This document shows positions 38,192 to 51,401 of a DNA stretch of 64,000 nucleotides, one piece after another. Position 1 is the stretch's first letter; the number at the start of each line of letters is the position of its first letter. Origin of the DNA: Nautilus pompilius (lineage: Eukaryota; Mollusca; Cephalopoda; Nautilida; Nautilidae). The notes under the pieces were generated by a model, which worked only from the letters and a program-made list of their open reading frames with translations, was not told where the DNA came from and did not search any database. The translations under genes were made by a program, and so were the position numbers. The stretch lies in contig JACATO010001074.1 of NCBI GenBank assembly GCA_018389105.1, forward strand, positions 186,001-250,000, given 5' to 3'.

Positions 38192-38650
38192 ACATAAACA
38201 AGTAAATAAATAAAAAAGTTAAATGAAAACTAAAATTTCAATTCCATTGCTTAATGACAGGGTGGAGAAAATAATCAGCCGTCATACTTTTTGTTGGTTG
38301 TAAAAACAATTTAAAAGCGTACAGAACCAATTTAGTATGGTGTTCTTTTTAATGGAACTTTCACTTGATTGGACGAATACAAATCGCATTTACTGCAGAT
38401 CCGCAAATATTTTGCGGATAACAAATAAATATTCGTCTTCGAAAGCCAGTCGAATGTATAATTGAAATCTGTCATTCTTACATGACCTTTAATTTTATGT
38501 GTGTATTTTTAACTTTAGCCATTTGTCATCTATAGTGTTAAAGTTGTGTAGAAGTTGTAATAAAATGCCTTGTCAAAGATACCCCCGTATTTCTAAGTTA
38601 AATTTGAGTGTATATTACAAACAATAAAATAGCAAGACAAGAGAAGTACT
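38192..38650 (+). terminator. 3' UTR and candidate polyadenylation signals of the Sp gene
   Basis: AT-rich sequence follows the TAA. Canonical AATAAA hexamers occur at 38,424-38,429, 38,559-38,564 and 38,623-38,628. Any could direct cleavage 10-30 nt downstream; the second is followed by a TGCCTTGTC stretch. The transcript end cannot be fixed from sequence alone. Confidence 0.5.
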
Positions 38651-39955
38651 GTATTTTACCATTGCACGGAAAGGAAGTAAAACGTTAAAGAAGTATCTCT
38701 GTTTCAGTTTTGTCTTATTTCTTTGGACTAAGAAGCCAAATTAAGTATGCCTAACTTCTTTCTAACTAAAGCATTTCCCTGCACGTCTTCAAACATATAA
38801 ACTGTTTATTTGATAATTATGACAAAAAGCTGCTCTTGGGGAAAATACTGCTCCAACAAATTTTATAGATGATAGAAATAAACAGATAATCGAAGCAACG
38901 GCTTAGCAGGCAACGATCACTTCCCTGTTACGGCTTACTATTTTTCACACCAAACGAATAATTAACCAAAATTAAATTTTGTCCTCTTAAATTTGAAAGT
39001 CTTATTTAGCGTAAGATCAGTGTAAGTTAGCAAGAGTGAGCCATAGATGAAGACTTCCAGGATAAGACCCATTGTTTTATTAGGGAATTAGCATGTCTTC
39101 TTTTATTTTATTTGTAAGTTTGTAGTTTGTATTTCTCGCATTTTCCCATGGCTTATAACAAGAGAAAGGGGTTTATCATATAAAGATGGGATAAATAAAT
39201 CATATTCATACATAAACTGAATGTGAGATGAACCGCGCAACTTTCACCAGTCCATATCTGTGATGTCGCCACACAAATAAAATGTCGAGACTCTATTATC
39301 CTTTTTAACTTAAAAATGTTAATATCGCCTTTTACTTAGTGTTAGATATTTCTCTCCCTCATAGACACCAGGAATGTACATATAAAAGTTTTCGTTGCGA
39401 CCAACACTTGCTGACACGTGATAGACATTAAAGAAAAATCAAAATACCTTTAAAGAGCGTTGTCTTCATAAATCTAAATTTTTTAAATGACTGATAGGCT
39501 AAGGATACTTATCTCGCAAAGACAAGAAGATCATATAAACGCCACACAGATAACCTAACCAGATGTGGATCCAAAAAAAAAAAAAAAAAGCCAGCCACGT
39601 TATTAACATATTCAATTTTTCACATATTTAAATGTTGATAACTTAGCCGCTTTTCAACTACAATATCTAGCTGTCTTCCTCTTGTGATATTTTCTTCTAT
39701 AAAACAAATATCTATAAATTCCATGTGTAACACTTTCTTTTGTTTTAAAATATATAGGTAGACGCGGCACATTGTTGTCCGCTATGATAGTAGTAATAAC
39801 ATATCAACTATCTCGATTTTAACATGAAGATTTAGCGCATAATTTACATTGCTCTGAAACGAGGCGGCTTCGCTAAATATCACAGCGCGTGGTTTAGGAT
39901 GTCGAAAAGCGTACAGGGTCGCGAAATTTTGCGCAGAAATCAATAAAATGACAAT
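38651..39955. other. AT-rich intergenic stretch after the Sp gene
   Basis: Poly-A at about 39,573-39,589; nothing else recognised. Confidence 0.5.
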
Positions 39956-40150
39956 TCAAATCTCATCTCTCTCCTCTCTCTCTCTCTCTCTTCTCTCTCT
40001 CCGCTCTCTCTCTCTCTCCTCTGTACTAACATTCATCATCATCTTTCTCTGTGTGTTGACGTCATTGCTCTTTCTCTCATTCTGTACTAACGTCATCTCT
40101 CTCTGTACTAACTTCATCATCATCTCTGTCGCTCTCTCATTTGTACCGAC

Positions 40151-40195
<45 letters not shown>

Positions 40196-40358
40196 CTCTC
40201 TATCTCTCTCTCTCTTCTCTCCCCCTACTGTACTAACATTCATCATCATCTTTCTCTCTGTGTTGACGTCATCGCTCTTTCTCTCATTCTGTACTAACGT
40301 CATCTCTCTCTGTACTAACTTCATCATCATCTCTGTCTCTCTTTCAATTTGTACCGAC

Positions 40359-40389
<31 letters not shown>

Positions 40390-40600
40390 GTACTAACATT
40401 CATCATCATCTTTCTCTGTGTGTTGACGTCATTGCTCTTCTCTCATTCTGTACTAACGTCATCTCTCTCTGTACTAACTTCATCATCATCTCTGTCTCTC
40501 TTTCAATTTGGTACCGACATCATCTCTCTCTCTCTCAATCTCTCTCTCTCTCTCTCTCTGTACAGACGTCATCGTCATCGTTTCTCTTTCTCTCTTTTAG
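39956..40600 (+). repeat. Compound pyrimidine minisatellite with higher-order units
   Basis: The same building blocks as the 32.0 kb array are arranged in three higher-order copies starting near 40,020, 40,229 and 40,388. Each copy runs TGTACTAACATTCATCATC, then TGTTGACGTCAT, TGTACTAACGTCATC, TGTACTAACTTCATC and TGTACCGACGTCAT, separated by CT runs. The plus strand has no AG from about 39,933 to TACAGACGTC near 40,562. It lies 1.8 kb downstream of the Sp stop codon. Confidence 0.9.
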
Positions 40601-42689
40601 CTTTTTCGATAACGAACAACAATTTTTTTTTCTTTAAAAAAAAATTCAACGAACTACAGTACCCGTTTGGCAGGAGAACCGAGAACGATCGGAGGAATAG
40701 AATGTTTGAGGAGAGTGATCGGAAATACCGGATATACGCCCTTAAAAGTTGGACAATCGTGGGAAAAAAATATGTGAAAACGACGTGAGAAAAAAGTTCG
40801 ATCAAATCAAATAAACAATTTTTGTTTTTATTTACTTTGAACGCGGCTTCACCTGGTAAAATTCTCCCACATGCACCAGGAGGGTTGGTGTCAAACTGTG
40901 CACAACCACTTTAATGAGGATAAGTTTATAACTACAAGATGCATAGGGTTATCGCAGCATGTGCAGCACGTCCAAGCAACAAGAAGAAAGGTCAGGTAAT
41001 AAAATTAATGGATAACGTTGGCAACTTCCAAGAAAGGAAGACATTTCTGCAAGTTAAAATGAAAAATATAATAATTTCCAGGCACAGAAATAAATGAATT
41101 AACTATCGTGAACACAGGTTGATGAAGTAGAAATCAGAGAAACAAAAAAAATTCTGCTAGAGAGAGGTAACCGTTAACGATTATGGATTTAGAATCTTCA
41201 AATACGTTAATAGTGATAGAGAATCTCCCTTATTAGTTATAAGTATTTAAAAATAGTAATTTAAAATAAATTCATTACACTAAACTTGAAAATGTAGAGG
41301 GAAAGGTACTGTACATTAGTTATTTCTGGTAAGTGTGCAGCTGGTTTGAAAACAGCATAATTCAAATTAAATAACTTTTAGACTTTATCTATATAACGCG
41401 AACATCGAAGAGAGCAGTCGGCGCACGTGGGTGACACTCGTCAGTTCGCACGCTGATGCGGTTCCGTTTCTCATGTGACCAGTCCTTAGTGAGATTTGTG
41501 CACAGCTTTTCGGCAATAGTCCAGGGTGAACAGTTGAAGCATGGCAGCGAGAGAAGCCATTCATCTGGCTCGTCCCGTGACCTGGGTCTGACAGGGTCCG
41601 TTCCACGGGCTCATCCGACATTAGGTGCGTTCACAGAAAACAGCCCGACTTTCGCCGTGCACACCACAGACCGGCGGAAGTGTGTGCAACCCGCTGGGAG
41701 AGAGACGTGCAGCCGGCCAGAGCCGAAGAGAGCACTCGATCAGGCAACTGTGTATCGGTTGCTTGGGTGTGGTGTGCCACACCTTCGAAGTTCATTTACC
41801 ATTTTCTAGGTTTGTAGTAGGGTTAGTGTAGAATCCAATATTAAATAAGAGAGAAGCGTTATGTTAAATTTCACTTTGCAAAACTCCTCTTAATAGTTCA
41901 CCACCGGTGTAAAAAAAAAAAAAAGAAAAAAAATCAGTTTCGTAAATTCACGGTAGACGTCGCTGCTGAAAGAAAGTAACAGTCACGAGTTTTCCGCTGC
42001 GCCTTTTTTTAGAGCGTGTCGGCCCTTTACGCTATGACGTATTCCTTCAGAACAGTCCCCATTAGTGTGATGGGCTTATTTCGGGTCGTATAAGAAGTGG
42101 AGTTCGTCTTCAGGGCGGTAACAGCGGACACTTTTAACGACAACCAAAAACGCGCGCGCCCACACACAATGGGCAGCAGGAACGTGCGCAGTAGCTCTTT
42201 AGTTTAAAAGTTAAAATAACTGCTGCCGAATTTACCATAAAATATAAAATCTCGGTGTCAAATTGCGTCACTGCATTTTATAGCGCGGCCCCCGTTAAAT
42301 AGACTTTTGCAATTTACAGAACTTCCCTTTTCTCTTTAAAAGCCCAGTGGTTGGCCCTCTGCGCAAGGCGAGTCAGAACGGCGCCCCGGCACCGCTCAGC
42401 TCCCATTAAGGAGTCGGGAGAGTTTCTTGTTAATCAGGAGTTTCGGTGAACAACAGAGGGAAGGGGTGGGGTAAAAAATAAATAAATAAACGAGACAAAA
42501 GCTTGAAGTGTTGGGAAACGGACCCGGCCTTTAGCAGCCCCTAGGTAAGTAGGTAAGTAATAATAACAGTAATAAGTTAGAGGAGGAAACCCCCCCCTCC
42601 AAACAGACATTATTAAATACCAGCGGCCTTCTCTCCATCCCCTAACACTGACTTGAAACGGTATTCATTTTTCTCTATGTTTCCGCAGT
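40601..42689. other. Non-coding stretch with a GC island
   Basis: AT-rich DNA with a GC-rich island at about 41,395-41,815 that is open on both strands (117 codons plus, 78 minus) without any motif I recognise; an A-rich tract follows at 41,911-41,932. From about 42,270 the CpG content climbs toward the promoter-like block. Confidence 0.4.
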
Positions 42690-43010
42690 AATTCGTAGGT
42701 GACCCCTCGCCCGTCCCCGTCCCCCACTCCCTAGAGGCGCGGCCATAATTTTAGGCAGCGAAACAGTAGCCCCCACCACTTCTAATTGCAGCGATTGGCT
42801 GAGGGCTGGGGGGGGCGCCGCGCAGGGGTGGACAAAGACGTCAGGACAAAAGAAAGCGGGAGAAGGTAGCTTGGGTTCTGCCGCCGCGTAGTTTTCTCTG
42901 TCACTTCAATCACGGAGGACGAAGGCTATAATTGTACCGAGCAAATCTCCTCCTGGTCCATTGTCCGGCCTTTCCCCGCCGCTGAACTGTGCTGGTGAGG
43001 AAGACGTATT
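42690..43010. promoter_or_regulatory. CpG-rich promoter-like block
   Basis: GC- and CpG-rich DNA standing out from its surroundings. It holds an inverted CCAAT box (GATTGGCT, around 42,793-42,800), a CRE-like GACGTCA (42,837-42,843), G-rich runs between them and CpG-dense flanks. This arrangement is typical of a housekeeping or developmental promoter. No gene starts visibly in the next kilobases. It could serve a gene whose next exon is at 54.1 kb, or one beyond the window, or be a distal element of the Sp locus. Confidence 0.4.
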
Positions 43011-44989
43011 CCGACGACGCACTTGTATTGTTTGTCCATGATCGAGAGGCGGAAGGCAGAGTATTTAGTGTAACAAGAATTGGCAGTGGATATGTTAATG
43101 GGTGATGGTCAATTGTGCGCTCCGTTATTCCGGTCAGGGGATTGCCACTGTACCCTCTTTCGGACTAAATGCGACTAAGTTTAAGATTGCACTCAAGAGA
43201 TAATCATTGACCCATTTTATTTCCCGCTAGACCCACGGGTACAGAGGCAGAGCCAATTTTATGTAGTTTTGGCGATGTTATAATGTCTGTAAGCCTACTG
43301 TACCGAGGTATAAAACCGAACGGAACGCGCTTCAGGTAATTCGCCAGCTTTGTCTTCATCCTGTCAGATTGCGCCGGTCGGTAAGTGAAAGGAGACGTGT
43401 AGTGCGGCATTAATTATATCTAAAGGATTGGCATTGTGGATAAACTTACAAGCTTTGAAGTATCGCTAAACGTGAGTTTGCGGTTCCCAGCGGTCTACAT
43501 TGTACACGATCACCTCTACAGTGAGGGGGGAGGAGAGGCAGTCTTCATCAGAATTACTACAGTAATTGTTTCTGATTTAATCTATATTGTAGGCAGCAGC
43601 CGATGCCACAGATCTGTACGCGCCGCCAATAGCCGTAGCTTTGCTTTTCCTGGTCTAGTCTCAGCAACGAAGATGAAGTGGATCATCAATGAACCAAGTG
43701 ACGTTGGGCAGACGAGGCCAAGATTTAGGTTTCAAAGCTGTATCGCTCGGTTTGCCCGAGGCTTCATTAAAAAAAAAAAAAGACACTGATTCTCATTTTT
43801 CAGAGGCTGTTTAAAGATGAAGCTGCTGGACTGATATCGATCGATTGCTTATAGAACCACGTTAACACTAGTTTTTTGAGGGCCGAAGAGTTAAGGCAAT
43901 TCTTACGAATGCCAATTTATATATATTTACTATATTAAAGGTACAGATGAAATTAAAGTTAAGCAATATATTCAGGCTTTCGGAAAGTGCGGTAACCTAT
44001 TGAGGTAGTGTTATTGGTTCTTCCAATTTTCAGTGAACCCAGTTTGTCTCAAATCTAGCACCTTTTCATTTAATTAATTAATTTTTTTTTACTAAACACA
44101 CTTTTCCGTTAGTGAAACGTGAGAGTGAAGACCCCATCTTCACACGCTATTTCCCCGTCTTTCAGATTTGGTGTCACATGGATACTGTTAGTCAACCGAT
44201 GGACGTTCAGCATCTATGCTAGAACGCTCTGCTGGCCGCTCGATCGTGGCACTGAATCATTGACCTGTTCCAAGAAGTCAAAGGGAAACTTCGTACTCGA
44301 AGTAACTGGTAAATAAATCGAGACCGAGCAAGCCAACGTCAGGAGAACCTAAATTCTGCACTAATCTACTTTCTTCGTAGGTTTCACATATGACGGAAAA
44401 AAGAGAAGAAAAAAAACCAAAAAAGAATAACAATCTATTTTTTCAACAAAATAAAAAAAACAAACCCCCGCATAACGTAGAACAGGAGAAACATGTGCGG
44501 CTGGATAGGTCTCGGCCAAGTTCTGCTTTTGGTGTTGGAGCTGGTCCAGCCAGGCCTTCTGACATCCAGCACGACACACATGCTGCAGAAGGGCATCATT
44601 GAGCCGGGCGCCAGACAGATTGTAAGGGAAATGAGATAGCACAATAGCTGCCAGATTTAATCAATTTATTAACTTGCATTAGCACTGTGTCGTCTTATTA
44701 GAGATTATCAGTGGTCGCCGGGCTAGGTGGTTGTGCGAGTGAAGAAGCCCTCGAGTTTGGTCGCCATTAGCTCGAGGTCTTTAGAACTTTACTGGTAAGT
44801 TACAATTTGAATCCAAGGATTACAAAATAAATGGATATCCACCAAGACATACGCGACAGATTTTTTGTTAGAATAAAACATAAAAGTTAACCTAAATCAC
44901 TTATTGGTGAAGACTTCTAGCTTACACAAAGAATCGACGAAGTATTTTTATTTGATCACCGGTGGCTTAATCTTGTTGCCCGTAGTTGC
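43011..44989. other. Non-coding stretch after the promoter-like block
   Basis: No exon with convincing splice sites found. A-rich tracts near 43,769 and 44,395-44,460. Short ORFs on both strands overlap and carry no known domain. Confidence 0.4.
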
Positions 44990-44994
44990 TCTCT

Positions 44995-45033
<39 letters not shown>

Positions 45034-45416
45034 CTCTCTATGGCTCTCGAGCTCCTCTCGCTCTCGCGCGCTCTCGCTTCTCGCTCTCTCTCGCTCGCTC
45101 GCTCTCTCTCGTCATCGCTCTCGCTTCATCTCGCGCTCTGCAGATCGCGATCTCTCTCTCTCTTCTCTCTCTCTCTCTGTCTGTCTTCATCTCTCTCTTC
45201 ATCTCTCTCTCTGTCTTTATCTCTCTCTCTTCATCTCTCTCTCTCTCTCGCTCTTGGCTTCATCGCTCTCTTCATCTCTCTCTCTGCATCTCTCTCTCTC
45301 TCTGTTCTTCATCTCTCTCTCTTCATCTCTCTCTCTCTCTCTCTCTTCATCTCTCTCTCTCTTCTCTCTTCTCTTCTTCATCTCTCTCTCTTCATCTCTC
45401 TCTCTCTCTGTCTTCA

Positions 45417-45454
<38 letters not shown>

Positions 45455-45562
45455 TGTCTTCATCTCTCTCTCTTCATCTCTCTCTCTCCTCTCTCTTCAT
45501 CTCTCTCTCTCTCTCTCTGTCTTCATCTCTCTCTCTTCATCTCTCTCTCTCTCTGTCTTCAT

Positions 45563-45616
<54 letters not shown>

Positions 45617-45635
45617 CTCCATCTCCCCCCCCCCC
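44990..45635 (+). repeat. CT-rich minisatellite with TCTTCATC inserts
   Basis: Over 600 bp of (CT)n broken by TCTTCATC, TGTCTTCATC and, at the 5' end, CTCGCTCG and GCTCTCG variants; it ends in a poly-C run at about 45,626-45,635. It lacks the TACTAAC block of the other arrays. Serine/leucine-rich ORFs across it are repeat artefacts. Confidence 0.9.
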
Positions 45636-46315
45636 GAGAACGGTTCAACTGTTCGGTTGTGTTGTAGTTATAAAATATTATTGAAACCTTCAATAAACGT
45701 CTGAAGATCATTTCTAACTGAAACTGACGTCCCCCTCTCCAGAAACAATAGTCGCGCGCAATTTTTAATCTAAGCAGCATCCGAGACAGTTGTAGAGCGG
45801 AGCGAGACGATCAGGGTAAAGAGGGACAAGAAAGAAGGAGAAAATGAGGGAGCTGAAATCTCCGGCGATGGTGATGTTAATCAAATCGAACAGTATTCTG
45901 GAAACCTGGAAGATTACGACGGTCGTTGGCTCGCGGCAGAAACCTATAATTTTCATCGTGTGCTCTGCTTGAAGTAGAGCAAGGATGCAAAACAGGCGTC
46001 ATTTTCACAAGCTCATCATTCTCGCGTGGTTAAAAAAATATGGAGGAAGAATAACGTAATTATCGGTTTGCAGACTGCGTTGAGCATTCGATACTCTATT
46101 AGACCGCGTCAAAGAATTATCTGCAAAGAAATTACGCACACTCAAGTTCTTTGTTAATTGTTGTCATCTAGGTTATATGAATATACTCCAAATGCTCGCA
46201 CCTGGCTATTCTTAATAAGAAAAGGTTACAGCAGGCATCTTTGATTACCACCGGAGTGCGTCATTTTGCAGCGATTAGAAATTTTATTTAAAAAGATTTC
46301 CTAAATAAGTTTTAA
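45636..46315. other. Unique non-coding stretch between two minisatellites
   Basis: No repeat and no recognisable coding sequence. Confidence 0.5.
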
Positions 46316-46908
46316 TCTATTACACTGCCCACTGTCACGCGTAATCCCGTCAAGTCTATTACACTGCCAACTGTCACGCGTAATCCCGTCAAGTCTATTA
46401 CACTGCCAACTGTCACGCGTAATCCCGTCAAGTCTATTACACTGCCCACTGTCACGCGTAATCCCGTCAAGTCTATTACACTGCCAACTGTCACGCGTAA
46501 TCCCGTCAAGTCTATTACACTGCCCACTGTCACGCGTAATCCCGTCAAGTCTATTACACTGCCAACTGTCACGTGTAAGCCCGTCAAGTCTATTACACTG
46601 CCCACTGTCACGCGTAATCCCGTCAAGTCTATTACACTGCCCACTGTCACGCGTAATCCCGTCAAGTCTATTACACTGCCAACTGTCACGTGTAAGCCCG
46701 TCAAGTCTATTACACTGCCCACTGTCACGCGTAATCTCGTCAAGTCTATTACACTGCCCACTGTCACGCGTAATCCCGTCAAGTCTATTACACTGCCCAC
46801 TGTCACGCGTAATCCCGTCAAGTCTATTACACTGCCCACTGTCACGCGTAATCCCGTCAAGTCTATTACACTGCCCACTGTCACGCGTAATCCCGTCAAG
46901 TCTATTAC
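46316..46908. repeat. 39-bp minisatellite, 15 copies plus a partial unit
   Basis: Fifteen head-to-tail units of exactly 39 bp, nearly identical, each starting TCTATTACACTGCC and containing TGTCACGCGTAATC. Variants are GCCCACTG versus GCCAACTG at the same place. Units 7 and 10 alone share three linked changes (A, CACGTG for CACGCG, AAGCC for AATCC), showing that a three-unit (117 bp) block was copied. As 39 is divisible by 3, four of six frames stay open, so the 195-codon minus-strand ORF is not evidence of coding. Confidence 0.95.
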
Positions 46909-48725
46909 GTCTATCTGTGTGGACCTGTGCTGAAGTGTATTTACAAAAAAAACATAGAATCTGAAAATGGGTACAAGAAAAGAAACATCCAGATAAAACT
47001 GTACTGATGAACTTTAAGCATTTCTCAAAGAAAGAAAAGTGACAAACAGTTTCTTTTTCTAAAATAAATCTCTTACAAATTTTATTTCAACTGTCTCTAA
47101 AACTTATGTTCTCGCCTCGTCTTTTGCCCTATGCGAGTCAAAAGTTCGTCGGTCCTTCTGGGCGGGTTTTCTGATGTAGTGCTGCTGAGGGAAGACGGAT
47201 CTCGATGAAATCGCCAAGAGAGACCCTTTCCAGGTAATAAACATCTTATTTTTCTGATGCAAAATCCCATCGCTAGGCTTCTGCGGGAACAGGTAATTAC
47301 TTAGGACGTCGAATAATGATACTCACGCGATACCTGCAGCGCGAACACAAAATTTAACGGATTTATGGTCTCTAGAACAATTGTTTTCGTGTTATGTACG
47401 TTTGACCTGTGGAGGGAGAGACAGGAGAACCAACCGCCCTGGCCGACTGGCTTCTCGTGATGTGACGAATGGCGCTCTAGGTTAAATCAAACTTCACGTG
47501 ATGTTGTTTTCACAGACCGGGTCTCCGCATTTTCCTCTATATATATATATATATATATATTTTTTTTACCTGTCGCTAATTTTGGCTGATTCCGTCTTTC
47601 CTTTTCCCTGACTCGGGTGACGCGCAGTGTTACAAACGAACGAACCCTCCTTCGTCCTCTGAGGACCAGAAGACGGACTATTAATTAATAAGTAAAAGAA
47701 AAGAAAGAAATAAAACAACTTACGTTTTTCCTCAACTTTCTATTTCATAGAATGGCTGTATCGCGTTGATGGCGAATCGCCAGCGTCAAATAAAAAAGAT
47801 ATAATTTAACAAATTTATGCTAGAAATACAAAAAAACAAACATCTATTAGTATTAGATCGGTGGGCAGCCGGGGGGGGGGCTGTGTCTTTCCTCGCCAGG
47901 AGGCGGCTCGGCCTTCGTGGCGTAAGTTACGACTTCCCTCGCTCGCACTTTATTTGCATGGGTCGTCGTCACCTGACACCCTAACGGCGCGATATAACGG
48001 TATTAGGGTTAAAGGCAGTAATTATTATTGTTATTTTTATTTATTTTTTTTTTGTTCGCTTATATTACGTAAGGAAGGGTAACGAAGGAATCGGCCTCGT
48101 CGCTCCAGTCGGCATCAGTTTTCCGCCTGTAACGAACATGAGAAATAGCCCTTAAGCGGTGTGATAAATCTGACCTCTGACCTTTTTTGTCGACATTTTG
48201 CCTCCTGTATATATTCCTACGCCCCATACTTACACCCCGAAGACAAGCAATTTCGTGAAATTACTGACCGCGTAGAACTCTACAATATAACAACAGTTGA
48301 TTGATGCTTCCTCCCCCCTCTCTAGAAACACGCTCAGCAACCGTCCAACGCGCAGAGAGAAATTTCACGAAATGATTGCCTCTTTTCAGGGTTTTCAGAT
48401 ATATGGGATTTTCTTTGTAAAGCCACGAACTCGATACTGTTGTGCAAGGCTATGTTTGTAGAATTTACCTGGCCGGCCTACATAGAGCGAACGGCTGACA
48501 AATCACCGCTCGCGGCTAGTGAACAAGTAATCCACACAAGCAGATCGCTAGCCACCGCGTTCTGACGCGCATTTCAACCGGGCCGCGTCCATAACGTGTC
48601 TTGAGAACAAACAGGGAATTAAATTGATTGTAATTTAACAGGATAGGGTATCAATAACAGATGACAATAGGAAATGTCAAAGCTGGTCTGTTGGTATGTG
48701 TGGCAGAGAAACAGCTGTGGGGATA

Positions 48726-48763
48726 CATAGACAGACAGACAGACCGACCGACAGACAGACAAA
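48726..48763. repeat. (GACA)n microsatellite
   Basis: GACA tetranucleotides with two GACC variants. Confidence 0.9.
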
Positions 48764-49706
48764 ACCGCCTCTCGGGAACAATGCATTCAACATGAACATG
48801 GTTTACGTTTGACCCTCTTTATACGCTTAAGCTATCACATGATTGCTGTGTTGATCACTAATGTCAGTAAAGCTGATTTGTCCGGATTAAAATAAAATAA
48901 TGCGCTTTAAACTGAGGTTGGATTTCATATAATTATTCATTATTATATGCGAGTAATTCTTTAATTGCGATGTTGGTCAATTATGCTATTAAAGCTGATA
49001 TATTGAAGAAAATAACGCCCTTGAAGCTAAAGAATGTTTATTAATCTCAGTCTTCTTAGCAATTAGCTTCGGTTTGTTTTCTCTTTTTTAAATGTGAAAA
49101 ACAGAAATGGATATTTTTTTATCGAAAATTGTTAATTTATTTAAGGCTTAAGATTTTTTTTTAGCTTAAATACCTCTGGAGTTGTTGTAGACTGGTCAGC
49201 TGGCACTCAAACCGTTCGCCTATCGCTAAAAATAATAAATTAATAAAATAAAAAATACTCAAACAAGGGGAGTAAGGGGACAGTAATGGCTTCTATGCAA
49301 AGGAAGTGACATCACAGATGAGAAAATGTCATAAGGTAGACTCATTGTCGCAGTTTGTGAGCTTATAATTGCTCGGCCAACATCGATCGATATCAGACCG
49401 GCTGGTGGCAGATGACAAACTCAAGCAGCTGTAGTGAAATTGATCAGCACTTATTGAAATCTTACTGCTTGGTAACCACCTGTAAGCGGATTGATTTTGG
49501 AAGCCAAATGATTTATATCAAACACTGCTGGTCATTGATCTTAAAGCTGACAGAAGAAGGCGGCTGTGTGTTTCGTAACGCGCGCGGTTACCGGCAGGGA
49601 ATAGTATGACATGGCAGCCAGTGACGTAATGTATGGGTATAAGTGAGGAGATCGCGTGTAGCTGTTGACAGGACTCGAAACCTTTAGCATGCCAGCGGAA
49701 TTAAGG

Positions 49707-49709
<3 letters not shown>

Positions 49710-49759
<50 letters not shown>

Positions 49760-49765
49760 ACACAC
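49710..49765. repeat. (AC)n microsatellite
   Basis: AC run of about 55 nt with one CCA break. Confidence 0.95.
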
Positions 49766-50822
49766 GTGATTCATGATTTAGAACTAATGTTTTAAGCGTT
49801 AAAAGTATGGAAATTGGTTTGTGTGAGTGTGTGTATGGTGGTGTCAGTACAGCAATACGCACAACTGTGACGCACGTCAAGTTATTTATGACGATTTTGA
49901 CAGAAGAGGCTGTGTATGTATCCTGTGCCCCACATGCGTCTGAAAACCATAAAAAATATTTAATTTATTGAAATTATCTTGAAATCAAAAGCTGGGTACG
50001 ATATAACAGCAAAAAGGTTTTTTACTTATACAGCCAATGGAATCCATTTATCGAGACTTCGATGTTAATTTCAAGAAAACATGTCTGTTTTAGTCATAAC
50101 CGGAACTCAGCCCGCCGCCATAACCCCTCAGCACACAAACATCTCGGATTAATCTCTTCACCGCATAGTTTTAACGCAAAATCAATAACAAATTTCTTTT
50201 TTTTTTTCACGCAGCTCTATGTAAAAAGTTCAATCTGAAAAAAAATAAAATAGAAATGCCACCGCGAGGATGGTAGCGTCTCAGCGTTTTTAGATATCTG
50301 ATTTATTCGTGGATATAGATGGGTCTGGGTGTTACTCATACTGCACAACACGATTTTTGTCCGATCTACAAACATTTTCCGTTCAATAGGAACTAATGAA
50401 TAGTAAAACCAGTAGCAGCCATTATAGACCGTCAATTGACATCACGCTGTCTTCGATCCGCACTCTCATGTGACGCATCCCGTGTGTGTTTGCGGTTTAA
50501 GACTCATCTCTTAGTCATGTGTCGTCATCCTTTTAAAGTGGGAACTGGGTAGGACTAGGGCTAAATTATAGGGAAGGGACAGGGAAGGAAATGTTTCTCC
50601 ACACTTTTGAGAAAGAAAAAAAAAAACTTAGCCACTGGGTAGGTGGGATCATTACTGACCGCGGTCACTGACTCATTTAACTGACAGTTCAACTCAAAAA
50701 GTCAAACGAGAAGGAAATCAATGCCCTGCTTTGTTGTGACTTTTTTAAAAACAAAAAAATTAAAGAGAAATTTATAAATAAAATGAATAATAATAAAACG
50801 ATCTGAAGAATTTCGATTTTAA

Positions 50823-50844
50823 AATAATAATAATAATAATAATA

Positions 50845-50876
<32 letters not shown>

Positions 50877-50893
50877 TAATAATAATAATAATC
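50823..50893. repeat. (AAT)n microsatellite
   Basis: AAT triplets with two phase breaks. Confidence 0.95.
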
Positions 50894-51360
50894 GTTAAAA
50901 AGGAGCAAAAATAGCAACGATACTGGTCGGTAGGTGCTTTATTTAAGACATAATTTGAGAATAGAAAAATAAAGAAGATAACTTCATTAAAGGTTGCGAA
51001 CAGGGTTTCCCCATCTAAAGTTTATCATCGTTTGTCGGAGTGAAGTAGAAAAGGTAAAAGTTTACATTTGGCTTCTACAGCTAAAATATACAAACTGGGT
51101 TTTCAGACCACTTTCCCGATGGATCATTCACCTGCCTCGGTCGTTCTGCTCTCCTCTGCCCCGCTCCGCTGGTAATGGAACAGGGCTTATTCACGTTCTG
51201 TCAGGTGTCAGCGTGATAGATCTACCAAATTAGGGGGAGTGAAATCAATTTGGTTTGGGGGCGGTATGTGGCGCGGCTACTGTTTGGTTAGCATGCTCAC
51301 GACAAGCTCAGCAACAACGTTTGTAATCTCGGCTTTGATTGGTGGATGGAAACGGACGCA

Positions 51361-51365
<5 letters not shown>

Positions 51366-51400
<35 letters not shown>

Positions 51401-51401
51401 A
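51366..51401. repeat. (CA)n microsatellite
   Basis: CA run preceded by CACCCACC. Confidence 0.9.

Noticed and set aside
41395..41815. GC-rich island open on both strands as a gene
   Set aside because: No domain, no splice sites on the edges, and both strands are open, as expected from GC content alone.
44904..45704. 266-codon Ser/Leu-rich ORF
   Set aside because: Pure product of the CT minisatellite; also open in other frames.
46312..46899. 195-codon minus-strand ORF with a 13-residue repeat (LTGLRVTVGSVID)
   Set aside because: The 39-bp unit is a multiple of three and lacks stops in four of six frames, so the open frame follows from the repeat. No promoter, splice sites or homologue.
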